Of a stretch of 64,000 nucleotides of DNA, positions 54,756-64,000 are shown piece after piece. Numbering within the stretch: position 1 is the stretch's first letter; each line of letters begins with the position of its first letter. This DNA is from Chloroflexi bacterium HGW-Chloroflexi-3 (lineage in GTDB: Bacteria > Chloroflexota > Anaerolineae > Anaerolineales > Anaerolineaceae). Made by a program: the position numbers and the translations under genes. Location of the stretch: NCBI GenBank assembly GCA_002842045.1, contig PHBX01000006.1:1-64000 (forward strand), written 5' to 3'. The notes under the pieces are model-generated. The model did no database searches, was not told where the DNA came from, and saw only the letters and a program-made list of their open reading frames with translations.

Positions 54756-56069
54756 CTATAATAACAATCTCATTGGATTCTCCAATTGAAATGCCAACGC
54801 TTTCATAAATTCTGCCGCTTCAACCCCATCAGTCGCTCGGTGGTCAGCGGATAAAGTAACCTTCATACGCCAGGAAATTTTAATTTCATCTCCTATAACA
54901 ACTGCTTCTTTTCTTGCTGACGAAACAGCCAATATTGCAGATTCAGGTGGATTAATGATTGCAGCAAAATTCTCAACATCAAACATGCCTAAATTGCTAA
55001 TTGAAAATGTTGAGCCTTCCACATCTTCTGACCTTACTTTTCCTGACCTGACCCTGGCTGCCATCTCTTTTACTTCCTGTGAAATGACACGCAGCGGTTT
55101 AACATCTGCATCCTTGACAACGATTGTTAATAAGCCACCTTCTACTGCTACAGCAACGCCAATATTTACATTTCCATGTTGTAATAACTCGTTGTCAGAA
55201 ATTGTCGCATTTATATTTGGAAATTCGTGTAATGTGAGGGCTGTTGCTTTGATAACATAATCATTGATGGAGATTTTTTGTTGTGCAGGTAATGTTTCAT
55301 TTACGTGCTTATAAACTGACATGAGTGGATCAACATCGATGCTCTTCGTCACATAGAAGTGGGGAATATTTTGTTTCGAGTCCACCATTCTTCTTGAAAT
55401 AGCTTGGCGTAATTTATTTAGAGGTTTCCGATTTTCTTCTCGCTTAAGTTCGTCAGCAAACCAAATAGCTGAAGGTAATGGGTTTCCAGATTCGGGTTTC
55501 TCCTCAACCGGCTTTTCTTTTGCTGCTTCTGGTTTCACATCTACGATTTGAGGGGTATCCTTTTGTTTGGAATCCAATACTGATTCGATATCTTTCTTTA
55601 TAATCCTTCCACCAGGTCCGGTGCCTTCTACATTAACAAGATTGATCCTGTTTTCTGATGCCATTTTTCTTGCTACTGGGGAAACCTTAATTCGTTCACC
55701 GTCATCATCTTCACTGGTTACGGTTGTTTTATCTTCTGTGGTTTTTTCTTCTTTTTCTTCAATGGATTCTGTTTTGGAAGATTTTGGTTCTGGTTTTTTG
55801 CCTAAAAGCGGTTCAAGATCTATTTTTTCGTCCTTCTCTGCAATCACTGCAATCGGATCTCCGATGGGAACGATTGCATCTTTTTCAACCAGTTGGCTGA
55901 AGAGGACACCAGAAAAAGGTGATTCAACCTCAACCGTGGCTTTATCCGTTTCAATCTCTGCCAGAATATCGCCTTTCGAGACTTTTTCACCTTCATTCTT
56001 GATCCAGCGAACAAGAGTGCCCTCTTTCATATCAAAACCCAGTTTTGGCATTGTTACAATTTCAGCCAT
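54756..56069 (-). CDS. pdhC: Dihydrolipoamide acyltransferase, E2 of pyruvate (or acetoin) dehydrogenase
   Basis: A 437-residue E2 chain. One lipoyl domain with Lys43 in EIETDKATVEVES; an acidic Lys/Glu linker; the E3-binding domain KVSPVARKMASENRINLVNVEGTGPGGRI (about residues 127-155); a second linker; and the acyltransferase core ending with SADHRATDGVEAAEF, with catalytic His410 and Asp414. The start overlaps the E1 beta stop by one base. There is no E3 gene in the cluster. Acetoin dehydrogenase is an alternative, but no acetoin genes are near. Confidence 0.93.
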   Translation of the reverse strand: MAEIVTMPKLGFDMKEGTLVRWIKNEGEKVSKGDILAEIETDKATVEVESPFSGVLFSQLVEKDAIVPIGDPIAVIAEKDEKIDLEPLLGKKPEPKSSKTESIEEKEEKTTEDKTTVTSEDDDGERIKVSPVARKMASENRINLVNVEGTGPGGRIIKKDIESVLDSKQKDTPQIVDVKPEAAKEKPVEEKPESGNPLPSAIWFADELKREENRKPLNKLRQAISRRMVDSKQNIPHFYVTKSIDVDPLMSVYKHVNETLPAQQKISINDYVIKATALTLHEFPNINATISDNELLQHGNVNIGVAVAVEGGLLTIVVKDADVKPLRVISQEVKEMAARVRSGKVRSEDVEGSTFSISNLGMFDVENFAAIINPPESAILAVSSARKEAVVIGDEIKISWRMKVTLSADHRATDGVEAAEFMKALAFQLENPMRLLL

Positions 56070-57040
56070 TACAACACCTCCTTGACTGCTTTAATAATGT
56101 CTTCAACTTGAGGTAATGCCATTTGTTCCAGATCACGGTTATATGGAAGAGGTACTTCCTTTTGAGTGACTCGTTTTATGGGTGCATCTACATAATCAAA
56201 GGCTTGTTCATAAATTTGGGCGGAAATTTCGGCTCCAACACCAAAGGATTTCCAACCTTCTTCAACGATGACTGCACGATTTGTCTTTTTGAATGATTCG
56301 ATTACTGGCTCAATATCCAGAGGTCTTAATGTTCGCAAATCAACGATTTCCGCTTCAATTCCATCCTTTGCAAGTTCATCTGCTGCCTTTAATGAAAGTT
56401 CAAGCATCTTGCTATAGGTCACAATGGTTACATGATCCCCAGAGCGCTGAACGGTCGACTTACCAATGGGAACAATATAATCACCATCCGGAACATCACC
56501 ACGAACCTGATAGAGGGTGGCATGCTCAATAAACATAATTGGATCATTTGATCGAATAGCTGCCTTTAACAAACCTTTAGCATCCGCTGGTGTGCCAGGA
56601 GCAACTACTTTCAATCCTGGAAAGTGAGCAAAAACAGCATCAGGGGTCTGTGAATGTGTTGCCCCTAATTGCCGTCCTCCTCCCCCAACAGTTCGGATTA
56701 CCAAAGGAAGCACCATTTGGCCGTTGAACATGTAATGCAGTTTTGCGGCTTCATTCACGATATGATCCATAGCAGAAAATGCAAAATTGATTGTCATTAA
56801 TTCTGCAACAGGACGAGTGCCTGTCATTGCAGCGCCAATCGCTGAACCAATGATAGCAGCTTCGGCAATCGGAGTATCTCTGACACGTTCAGGCCCAAAA
56901 TGATCATAAAAACCTTTTGTCACAGCATATGTTCCACCCCATACACCTACTTCCTGACCCATGATAAATACCTGTGGATCACGTTCCATTTCTTCCCATA
57001 AAGCCTGGGAAATTGCCTGACGCATCGTAATTTTTGCCAT
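56069..57040 (-). CDS. pdhB: Pyruvate dehydrogenase E1 component, beta subunit
   Basis: A 323-residue transketolase-like subunit. Visible are MRQAISQALWEEMERDPQVFIMGQEVGVWGGTY, RVRDTPIAEAAIIGSAIGAAMTG (Glu that activates thiamine diphosphate) and the C-terminal half with IVEEGWKSFGVGAEI. It is translationally close to E1 alpha (two bases) and E2 (one-base overlap). Confidence 0.95.
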   Translation of the reverse strand: MAKITMRQAISQALWEEMERDPQVFIMGQEVGVWGGTYAVTKGFYDHFGPERVRDTPIAEAAIIGSAIGAAMTGTRPVAELMTINFAFSAMDHIVNEAAKLHYMFNGQMVLPLVIRTVGGGGRQLGATHSQTPDAVFAHFPGLKVVAPGTPADAKGLLKAAIRSNDPIMFIEHATLYQVRGDVPDGDYIVPIGKSTVQRSGDHVTIVTYSKMLELSLKAADELAKDGIEAEIVDLRTLRPLDIEPVIESFKKTNRAVIVEEGWKSFGVGAEISAQIYEQAFDYVDAPIKRVTQKEVPLPYNRDLEQMALPQVEDIIKAVKEVL

Positions 57041-57042
57041 TT

Positions 57043-58008
57043 TTACCTCCCCTCTTCCACATAAATATTCTTGAATAGTTCTTCCGCTGCTGGTTCAGGG
57101 CTGGATTCAGCAAAATGGACAGCATCTTCGACGATTTCGGTAGCTTTTTTGTCTTCCTCATTCAACTCTTCTTCACTGGCAATTTTTTGTTTCATCAGAT
57201 ATTTACGATAAATCCCAATCGGATCATTCTCCTGCCATTTGCGAATTTCTTCCTGTTGCCGGTAACGTTCCGGATCTCCCATCGAATGACCTCTAAATCG
57301 ATAAGTATTAATTTCCAAAAATTGAGGGCCTGATCCGCTTCGGATTTCTTCAATCATTTCCAGTGCTTTTTCACGCACTTTCATGATATCCATGCCATCC
57401 ACATTGTCATTTTTCATCGCATACCCGTCCGCTTTTAGTCTGATTTCGGAGACAGCTGAAGCTCTCTCAACAGTTGTACCCATACCGTACTGGTTGTTTT
57501 CACAAACCCATAGAACAGGTAATTTCCAAACTTTTGAGAGATTCAATGCTTCATGGAAATAACCAATATTCGTTGCTCCATCCCCAAACATACAAATTGT
57601 GACACCATCTTGTTTTTGATAAACATCTCCTAAGGCAAGTCCGGCAGCAATAGGAAGGTGTGCCCCCACTATTGCGTGACCACCCCAAAAATTCTTATTA
57701 ACATCCGCCAGATGCATGGACCCCCCCTTTCCACCGGATACACCTGTAGCTTTTCCAAGTAACTCTGCCAAAACCTCTCTTGCAGATAATCCACAATTGA
57801 TCGCAACCCCATGGTCACGATAAGCGGTGATAACCCTATCCTGAGGTTTCCTGGCTGAAATCAAACCTGTGCTGACTGCTTCTTGACCAATATAAAGGTG
57901 TAAAAAACCACCAATTTTTCCTTGTTGATACAATTCTGCAGATCTTTCTTCCAAAATTCTTATGACTACCATTTGTTGATAAAGATTAAGATGTTCTGAT
58001 TTTTCCAT
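57043..58008 (-). CDS. pdhA: Pyruvate dehydrogenase E1 component, alpha subunit
   Basis: Thiamine-diphosphate subunit of about 321 residues. The ThDP motif runs GDGATNIGYFHEALNLSKVWKLPVLWVCENNQYGMGT, and the phosphorylation-loop region YRFRGHSMGDPERYR is conserved. ATG 58008 is chosen; an in-frame ATG at 58038 has no ribosome site, while GGAG lies before 58008. First gene of a three-gene operon. Confidence 0.94.
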   Translation of the reverse strand: MEKSEHLNLYQQMVVIRILEERSAELYQQGKIGGFLHLYIGQEAVSTGLISARKPQDRVITAYRDHGVAINCGLSAREVLAELLGKATGVSGGKGGSMHLADVNKNFWGGHAIVGAHLPIAAGLALGDVYQKQDGVTICMFGDGATNIGYFHEALNLSKVWKLPVLWVCENNQYGMGTTVERASAVSEIRLKADGYAMKNDNVDGMDIMKVREKALEMIEEIRSGSGPQFLEINTYRFRGHSMGDPERYRQQEEIRKWQENDPIGIYRKYLMKQKIASEEELNEEDKKATEIVEDAVHFAESSPEPAAEELFKNIYVEEGR

Positions 58009-58173
58009 CCTCGTTATTACTCCAATCTTAAAACTCATAAAGAGTTGTTTGACTTTTTATTATAATTTTTCTACTTAAATTCCTTCTACAATCCATTAAA
58101 AAATTATATCAAATGTGTACATTTGCTGTTTTGATTGTACATGGATATTACACAAGTGGTTTTTTATTAAACA

Positions 58174-58206
58174 AAGAAAGGCTTGGGGAAATTCCAAACC
58201 TTTCTT
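58174..58206 (-). terminator. Terminator of ppdK
   Basis: AAGAAAGG (58174-58181) and CCTTTCTT (58199-58206) pair, with an inner TTGG/CCAA. On the minus strand a T-rich tail follows. It lies between ppdK and pdhA. Confidence 0.75.
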
Positions 58207-58224
58207 AGGTATATGTTTTTTTAA

Positions 58225-61002
58225 TTATTTCGGTTGATGTTTAATAGCGGCATGAGCAGCAGCTAATCGAGCCACTGGCACCCGGAATGGTGAACAGCTA
58301 ACATAATTTTGTCCAATTAAATGACAAAATTCAATTGAATTTGGGTCACCACCGTGCTCGCCACAAATACCAACTTCCAATTCAGGTCGAACTTTACGAC
58401 CTTTTGATACGGCAATCCTCATTAAATCGCCAACACCTTCCCGATCGATCGTCTGAAATGGGTTCTTTGGCAGAATTCCATCCTCAACGTATTTCAACAG
58501 GAAACTTCGTTCTGCATCATCACGACTGTATCCAAATGTCATTTGAGTTAAATCATTAGTTCCGAATGAGAAGAATTCAGCGACTTCTGCTATTTCATTC
58601 GCAGTTACAGCTGCACGTGGGATTTCGATCATTGTGCCAAATTTGTAGTCAAAGTTGACTTTTTTCTCGTCCATCACTTCTTTGGCAATCGCTTCCAATC
58701 GAGGTTGAATCACATTAAGTTCATTTACATGTCCAGTTAATGGGATCATAACCTCTGGTTTTGGATGGACACCCTGTAAGGCAACGTTTGCAGCTGCTTC
58801 CATGATGGCGCGCACTTGCATTTCGACGATCTCTGGCATAACAATACTGAGACGCACCCCACGCAAACCCATCATTGGATTGCTTTCATGCATGGATTCG
58901 ACAGCGTGTAAAAGTTTCTCTAATTCCTGAATGGATTTAGACTCGCCTTTACCAAGGAGATAATCGGCCATGCTCTCTACACGCTTTGTGATGATTTGAT
59001 CCTGTAAATCTTCGGCGGCTGGTAAGAACTCATGTAGTGGCGGATCAATTAATCGAATAATAACTGGTAAGCCATCCATTGCGGTGAACAAACCTTCAAA
59101 ATCCTGGCGCTGATGGGGAAGTAATTCATTGAGTGCTTCAGTTCGTTCTTCACTGGAATTTGCAAGAATCATTCTTTGTACACTGGGAAGACGTTCTTGT
59201 TCAAAGAACATGTGCTCGGTTCTACAAAGGCCAATACCTTTTGCACCGTATTGTCTGGCACGCTGAGCATCTTTTGGATAATCAGCATTTGCCCAAACCT
59301 GTAGACCAACTGTTGGGAATCCAGGACCTTCTCCAGAACGAACACCAGGTGTAGCACAAATTTCATCTGCCCATTCCAATAATTTTAATAATTCTGTTTG
59401 TTCATCCAGTGAAGGAGCAAATTTTTCTAATTGGCCAAGGTAAACATCACCTGTGGTCCCATCAACAGAAATCCATTCACCCTCTCGAACCACCACCTCA
59501 CCAACAAACATGAGACGTCGGTCTAAATCAATTTTCACTGATGATGCACCAACAATACAGGGCACGCCAAATTGTCTTGCAACCACTGCTGCGTGTGATG
59601 TGGCTCCACCTTCACTGGTCAAAATACCCTGGGCTGCCAACATTCCATGAACATCATCTGGTTTGGTGAAAGGTCGAACCATAATGGTTTGTTGGTGTTC
59701 TTCTTTTGTCATACGTTCGGTTGTATCAGCATCAAAATAAACGCGACCAACAGCAGCACCAGGAGAGGCATTTACTCCACTGCAGAAATAACGGCCACTA
59801 TCTTTTGCCTGATTTTTATTTTCCATGTTGAATTGCGGGTGTAATAACGTATCGACCTGTTCTGGTGTAACACGGGTTACTGCCGTTCGTTTATCAATTA
59901 ATTTTTCTTCGACCATATCAACAGCAATTTTTACGGCTGCACTGGCTGTTCGTTTTCCATTTCGAGTTTGCAGCATCCATAACCTGCCACGCTCGATGGT
60001 AAATTCAACATCCTGCATGTCCTGATAATGGTTTTCAAGTTTGTTAACAATTTCAACAAATTGATTGTATGCTTCTGGTAAAGTTTCAGCCATGTGTTGA
60101 ATCGGTTCTGTATTACGGATACCAGCAACCACATCTTCACCCTGGGCATTCAGGAGATAATCACCATAGAGTTTATTTTCACCTGTGGCGGGATTTCTTG
60201 TGAAAGCAACACCAGTACCGGAATCCCAACCCATATTTCCGAAGACCATTGTCTGAATATTGACAGCAGTACCCAGATTGTCCGGGATGTCAGTAGCTCG
60301 ACGATAATCAACAGCTCTCTTGCCCATCCAGGATCTAAAAACAGCTTCGGTTGCTAGTTTCATTTGTTCATATGGATCCTGAGGAAAATCGAAACCCTGT
60401 TCTTTACGAACAACTTTCTTGAACTCTTCGGTTAAGTATTTCAAATCTTCTGTGGTGAGATCAGTATCAGCGATAATTCCTTTTTTGGTTTTAAAACCAT
60501 CAAATACTTCTTCAAATGCTTCATCAGCAATTCCCAGAACGACTGAGCCGAACATCTGAACCAACCGTCGATATGAATCATAAACAAAACGTTCATTTTC
60601 AGTTAATTTGACCATTGCCTGGGCAGTTTCATCATTCAAACCAATGTTCAAAACAGTGTCCATCATTCCTGGCATGGAAAATTTGGCACCTGATCGACAG
60701 GAAACCAATAATGGATTTTCGGTTCCTCCGAAAACCTTTCCTGTGGTTTTTTCAACATCTTTCATGGAAGTAAGAATTTGATTCCATAATCCTGCCGGGA
60801 ATTCTTTATTTCCTTGATATGCATTACAAGCTTCTGTTGTAACAGAAAACCCGGGTGGGACAGGGACACCAATTCTCGTCATATCTGCGAGATTTGCCCC
60901 CTTACCACCTAAAAGGCCACGAACACCTTCCCAATCTCCACCTACAGCTTCAATTGCCTGGCCGATTTCGTGGAATAGAAAAACCCATTTTTTATCAGAC
61001 AT
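58225..61002 (-). CDS. ppdK: Pyruvate, phosphate dikinase
   Basis: A 925-residue enzyme that interconverts pyruvate + ATP + phosphate with PEP + AMP + PPi. Order: ATP-grasp domain (GGKGANLADMTRIGVPVPPGFSVTTEACNAY; ARNPATGE-like TRNPATGENKLYGDYL), swivelling domain with the catalytic His in GILTSEGGATSHAAVVARQFG (about residue 456), and the PEP barrel with CRTEHMFFEQERL, FGTNDLTQMTFG and the catalytic Cys in GICGEHGGDP. No PPDK regulatory protein is adjacent. It stands alone upstream of the pdh operon, and pyruvate is the shared metabolite. Confidence 0.97.
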   Translation of the reverse strand: MSDKKWVFLFHEIGQAIEAVGGDWEGVRGLLGGKGANLADMTRIGVPVPPGFSVTTEACNAYQGNKEFPAGLWNQILTSMKDVEKTTGKVFGGTENPLLVSCRSGAKFSMPGMMDTVLNIGLNDETAQAMVKLTENERFVYDSYRRLVQMFGSVVLGIADEAFEEVFDGFKTKKGIIADTDLTTEDLKYLTEEFKKVVRKEQGFDFPQDPYEQMKLATEAVFRSWMGKRAVDYRRATDIPDNLGTAVNIQTMVFGNMGWDSGTGVAFTRNPATGENKLYGDYLLNAQGEDVVAGIRNTEPIQHMAETLPEAYNQFVEIVNKLENHYQDMQDVEFTIERGRLWMLQTRNGKRTASAAVKIAVDMVEEKLIDKRTAVTRVTPEQVDTLLHPQFNMENKNQAKDSGRYFCSGVNASPGAAVGRVYFDADTTERMTKEEHQQTIMVRPFTKPDDVHGMLAAQGILTSEGGATSHAAVVARQFGVPCIVGASSVKIDLDRRLMFVGEVVVREGEWISVDGTTGDVYLGQLEKFAPSLDEQTELLKLLEWADEICATPGVRSGEGPGFPTVGLQVWANADYPKDAQRARQYGAKGIGLCRTEHMFFEQERLPSVQRMILANSSEERTEALNELLPHQRQDFEGLFTAMDGLPVIIRLIDPPLHEFLPAAEDLQDQIITKRVESMADYLLGKGESKSIQELEKLLHAVESMHESNPMMGLRGVRLSIVMPEIVEMQVRAIMEAAANVALQGVHPKPEVMIPLTGHVNELNVIQPRLEAIAKEVMDEKKVNFDYKFGTMIEIPRAAVTANEIAEVAEFFSFGTNDLTQMTFGYSRDDAERSFLLKYVEDGILPKNPFQTIDREGVGDLMRIAVSKGRKVRPELEVGICGEHGGDPNSIEFCHLIGQNYVSCSPFRVPVARLAAAHAAIKHQPK

Positions 61003-61039
61003 TTATTCCTCCTAAAGAATAATAATTTTCCTGTAAAAA

Positions 61040-61055
61040 CAAACCGTTTGGTTTG
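61040..61055. promoter_or_regulatory. Palindrome in the ppdK leader
   Basis: CAAACC-GTTT-GGTTTG, a perfect six-base inverted repeat about 40 bases upstream of ppdK. On the minus strand it is followed by five T, so it could be either an operator or a weak attenuator. Confidence 0.35.
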
Positions 61056-61292
61056 CTAAAAATCGCACTAATCGACAATTTTACCATAAAGGTAATTGAT
61101 TCTTGATTTCACAAGGCAGATTCTGTCAATAGGTTTATACATTAATTTAAAAATGTTGTAGATTTTATGAGTTTCAAATCTGACTTTACAAATTTGCTAG
61201 GATTAACCACAAATGATTATTTTTTGTGTAAATTATTTGCATGCAGTATTACACACGACAAATGGTTTCTTTTTCTAATTTCTGGAGGATTC

Positions 61293-61685
61293 ATGCATAG
61301 AGTCTTAGTCATTGATGACGATCCTGCTATGACAGATTTATTAGGAATAATATTATCTTCTCATCAAATGGAAGTTAAAGTAGCTAATGATGGTCAAACA
61401 GGACTAAATAGTCTTAATAACTACTCACCTAACATCATAATTCTGGATCTGTTAATGCCTGAAATAGATGGATGGAAAGTTTGCCGAAAGATCAAACAAT
61501 TAAATAATATTCCTATTCTTGTCCTCTCAGCAGTAGATAGTCCTTCGATGATTGCAGAAGCTCTTGATGCAGGCGCAGATGATTACCTCATTAAACCAGT
61601 TACCACTACCTCGCTTATTGCTCATATAAATAATCTGGTCAAAAGAACTACTGGAGAATTAAGATTATCTAATACCAGAATTTAA
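61293..61685 (+). CDS. Single-domain response regulator (CheY-like)
   Basis: A 130-residue receiver domain without output domain. Acidic pocket IDDDP (residues 7-11), phosphoacceptor Asp in IIILDLLMPEIDG (about residue 52) and the Lys in DDYLIKPV (about 104) are all present. The start at 61293 has GGAGG upstream; an in-frame extension to 61167 is unlikely. No histidine kinase is adjacent, so its partner is unknown. Confidence 0.9.
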   Translation: MHRVLVIDDDPAMTDLLGIILSSHQMEVKVANDGQTGLNSLNNYSPNIIILDLLMPEIDGWKVCRKIKQLNNIPILVLSAVDSPSMIAEALDAGADDYLIKPVTTTSLIAHINNLVKRTTGELRLSNTRI

Positions 61686-61785
61686 CTCCTTTGATTCATA
61701 ATCATTCGAAATTTAATAGTAAAATATGCATAGGTATTTAAGACTTATTTTCTGTTCTTCTTTTTTTCATTTTTGAGAGGGTAAT

Positions 61786-62082
61786 GTGCAAACTTGTTCA
61801 AAATGCTTTCATATTTCTCCAGATAACGAATTATATTGTCAAAATTGTGGTGCCGATTTGAGCGAGTTTTCTGAGCACGCGATTTACAGAAAAAAATTAA
61901 TCGAAAATCCAAGGGTTACGGCAATAAGAATTAGTGTAGGAAAAAATGCCTGTCCCACCTGTCGCCTGGCAGAAGGTGTTTATTCCAAAGAAATACTTCC
62001 CCATTTACCGATTGAGGGATGTTCAGGTGCCAGAGGTTGTGAATGTACCTATGCTCCCATTTTGGATGAAATCTTCCCCTAA
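61786..62082 (+). CDS. Small zinc-ribbon protein
   Basis: A 98-residue protein beginning with GTG (GAGAGGG upstream). The N terminus has a zinc ribbon CSKC...CQNC (residues 4-7 and 18-21), and a second cysteine group (CPTC, GCSGARGCEC) lies in the C-terminal half. I do not recognise the family; it could be a small redox or nucleic-acid-binding adaptor. It follows the response regulator by about 100 bases, perhaps on its own promoter. Confidence 0.7.
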   Translation: MQTCSKCFHISPDNELYCQNCGADLSEFSEHAIYRKKLIENPRVTAIRISVGKNACPTCRLAEGVYSKEILPHLPIEGCSGARGCECTYAPILDEIFP

Positions 62083-62107
62083 ATTAACCCTTAATTCAAA
62101 CAAGAAT

Positions 62108-63583
62108 TTAATTTGAATTATCTTTATGAGTCATAAGGAATTTGGTAGCATCCTTATGATTCTTAATATTCCCATTGATTGTTTCTAATTTTAATTGATT
62201 GATCCACCAACCAATTTCTTTCCCATCATGTATTTTTAAAATTTTCATGACATCATGTCCATTAATAAATATTGGTGGGTTAATCCATTCGTTATAATGG
62301 TAAAAATACGCATTCAAAAAGTAGCGGCATAATTCGAGACTTTTATGCCAATCGGTATCATTCTGTCTAAACTCACCACGCACCAACGTATTGGTTAATG
62401 ATATAAGACATGCAGCAACGCCTGAAAACTTGCTTCGATTAAAAAACAAAAAAGTGAGTTCCGGAGTTAAATTCGTATCCTGCTGAATTATGCGCTCAAA
62501 CATGCCAATTCCTTCATAAAAATCATACATCCATTTCTTTTCTGCAGAAGATAGAACCAGTTCTTTGGCAGCTCTTTTAACCAGTTTGTCTAATTTATCG
62601 GGTTTTTGATCAACAATATTTCGTTCATTTTGAGTTTTTGGCGAATTTTGAATAATTGCGTAATAAAGAACGCTAGAAATGATCAAGGATTTCAAGCTTC
62701 TATCTTGATGAATAATAGATTGAAAGTAAGCAGCTAATGGATCACGAAAACGGCCCAAACGCATCACCAATTCTCCCTGGCGAAAATCACTTGCTCCTTC
62801 AGGGGAATATGTCCCAATAATCAGTTGATCGAATTGAGAAAATTTCTGAATGCTGGCAATGGCATGATCTAATAAAAAGTTCAATTCCTGGTTTTTCCCA
62901 TTATTAAATCCAGGAAAACAATATTCCAGGAGGTTAAGATGTGCAAGTATACGGATTGCTGTATATGAATTTGGAAGGTCGAAGATTCGGAATAACTCAT
63001 CTCTTTTACGTTCTGAGGACACATCAGGCAATTTAAATGCAGAATATTTTATTGCATTAATTGTGGTTGAAGATATTTCCCAATCAAACTGAACAGCCAG
63101 TCTTATAGCCCGTAAAATACGCACCGGATCATTTTCTAAACTGTCTGGTCTGCATATTTGTAAACATTTCTTCTTAAGATCCTTCGCCCCATTTAAAGGA
63201 TCAATTATCTTTGATCGATCTTGCAAGTCAATGGCGATTGCATTTACTGTAAAATCCCGATATGTAAGATCTTCCAGAATGTTGTTCTCTCGGGTAGCAA
63301 CAATGTCGATCCATCTTTTTTTTCCGGATTGAGATTTATAAATTATTCTGGCAGTTTGAAACTTCACATTGAGCATAAAAAAAGAAGCATCTAAATAATC
63401 AGCTACGCGTTTTGCGAAATCTCGAACATTCCCACAAAAAGACAGATCAATATCATGAACTGGACGATTCATGAGAATATCACGAACCACACCTCCAACC
63501 ATATATACTTTGTTATCAGAATTTAGATTATTTAATAGTGCAGAAAATATTGATTCTGTTTCAGAGCCAAATTGATAAGTCAT
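62108..63583 (-). CDS. cca: CCA-adding tRNA nucleotidyltransferase / poly(A) polymerase family
   Basis: Class II nucleotidyltransferase of 491 residues. N-terminal MVGGVVRDILMNRPVHDIDLSF (about residues 28-49) gives the GGxVRD and DxD active-site motifs, then YRDFTVNAIAIDL and DPVRILRAIRLAVQF, which define the tRNA-NT family. The long C-terminal half is helical. Since selC here lacks an encoded CCA, a CCA-adding enzyme is required in the genome. The start overlaps the hpt stop by four bases. Confidence 0.9.
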   Translation of the reverse strand: MTYQFGSETESIFSALLNNLNSDNKVYMVGGVVRDILMNRPVHDIDLSFCGNVRDFAKRVADYLDASFFMLNVKFQTARIIYKSQSGKKRWIDIVATRENNILEDLTYRDFTVNAIAIDLQDRSKIIDPLNGAKDLKKKCLQICRPDSLENDPVRILRAIRLAVQFDWEISSTTINAIKYSAFKLPDVSSERKRDELFRIFDLPNSYTAIRILAHLNLLEYCFPGFNNGKNQELNFLLDHAIASIQKFSQFDQLIIGTYSPEGASDFRQGELVMRLGRFRDPLAAYFQSIIHQDRSLKSLIISSVLYYAIIQNSPKTQNERNIVDQKPDKLDKLVKRAAKELVLSSAEKKWMYDFYEGIGMFERIIQQDTNLTPELTFLFFNRSKFSGVAACLISLTNTLVRGEFRQNDTDWHKSLELCRYFLNAYFYHYNEWINPPIFINGHDVMKILKIHDGKEIGWWINQLKLETINGNIKNHKDATKFLMTHKDNSN

Positions 63584-64000
63584 TCTTTTTGTTTAGACTT
63601 TACAAGTTTATACTTCTCTTCATCAACAACACCTACAAATGGCAGGTTTCGATATAGGTCATCCAAATCCAATCCGTAACCAAATACGAATTTATTTAAA
63701 ATGGGGAATCCTACATATTTTACAAATACTTCTTTTTCTCTTCTTTCAAATTTATCTAATAATGTACAGACCTGAAGACTTCTTGGTTTTCTGGAAGAAA
63801 GCAATTCCAAAACAGATGATAATGTGTGTCCACTATCGATAATATCTTCAACAAGAATCACATCCCGGTCATGAATATCTGTATTAAGGTCATGAGAAAT
63901 CCGAACCTGGCCACTTGATGCACGTGAACCAGTCCCATATGATTCTACAGCCATAAATTCGATGGCATGTGGGATTTTTATGGTTCGCATTAAATCGGTC
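63580..64000 (-). CDS. hpt: Hypoxanthine phosphoribosyltransferase, 5' end outside the window
   Basis: Purine salvage enzyme; the window holds about the last 140 residues. The reading frame continues through the edge as TDLMRTIKIPHAIEFMAVESYGTGS, so the apparent ATG at 63990 is internal. The PRPP-binding motif DVILVEDIIDSGHTL and the C-terminal VFGYGLDLDDLYRNLPFVGVV are intact. It overlaps cca by four bases in the same direction. Confidence 0.92.
   Translation of the reverse strand, partial: TDLMRTIKIPHAIEFMAVESYGTGSRASSGQVRISHDLNTDIHDRDVILVEDIIDSGHTLSSVLELLSSRKPRSLQVCTLLDKFERREKEVFVKYVGFPILNKFVFGYGLDLDDLYRNLPFVGVVDEEKYKLVKSKQKE

Noticed and set aside
63580..63990. hpt starting at the ATG at 63990
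   Set aside because: The frame stays open and homologous (TDL before MRTIKIP) to the window edge, so this Met is internal.

Overview
The window looks like chromosomal DNA of an anaerobic member of the Chloroflexota, most likely an Anaerolineae relative. This is inferred from gene content only: a [NiFe] group 4 hydrogenase operon, pyruvate phosphate dikinase, an F420-type (LLM) oxidoreductase, a selenocysteine tRNA, a T-box valS, and many lipoproteins and membrane enzymes at about 40% GC. No rRNA, CRISPR array, prophage or complete insertion sequence is visible. One ordinary tRNA-like gene is present and it is tRNA-Sec.

Layout. 1-430: repeats that may be an insertion-sequence end, then a consensus promoter and a valine T-box. 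430-6940: valS, uridine phosphorylase, a beta-hydroxyacid dehydrogenase and a membrane glycosyltransferase. 6943-15413 (minus): an eleven-gene operon for a membrane-bound, ion-pumping [NiFe] hydrogenase with its own maturation protease, preceded by a Crp/Fnr-type class II promoter. 15613-19304 (minus): a molybdenum hydroxylase with a structured 5' leader. 19605-30828: PAP2 phosphatase, LLM oxidoreductase, GH5 glucosidase, selC, an M50 protease, a D-amino-acid PLP enzyme, and a signalling group (phosphatase-like membrane protein, XRE-cupin regulator, FHA-winged-helix regulator, Ser/Thr kinase). 30829-41670: GH3 protein, threonine deaminase-like enzyme, GDPD, AAA ATPase, recJ, tgt, uppP, and a ttuB-ttuA tRNA-thiolation pair whose ttuA is broken by a deletion. 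41750-44703: divergent glnA and recA. 44741-50188: an NBR1-like lipoprotein, the ahcY-PfkB pair and a lytic transglycosylase. 50463-54513: a clearly GC-richer island encoding an ECF transporter and a SAM hydrolase. 54756-61002 (minus): pyruvate dehydrogenase E1/E2 and ppdK. 61293-64000: response regulator, zinc-ribbon protein, CCA-adding enzyme and partial hpt.

How genes work together. The hydrogenase would couple ferredoxin oxidation to H2 and ion export. PDH and PPDK handle pyruvate. AhcY plus the PfkB kinase would recycle S-adenosylhomocysteine. GlnA supplies glutamine. UppP, PAP2, the lytic transglycosylase and the GH3 protein belong to the envelope.

The most striking observation is a glmS-type self-cleaving ribozyme (about 43200-43402, minus) in the leader of glnA rather than glmS, with two extra hairpins inserted in its core. 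Other points of interest are tRNA-Sec, the broken ttuA next to an intact ttuB, the leader of the molybdenum hydroxylase, the Crp/Fnr site of the hydrogenase operon, and the GC-rich ECF/SAM-hydrolase island. All calls rest on reading the sequence and recalled family motifs; no searches were run.
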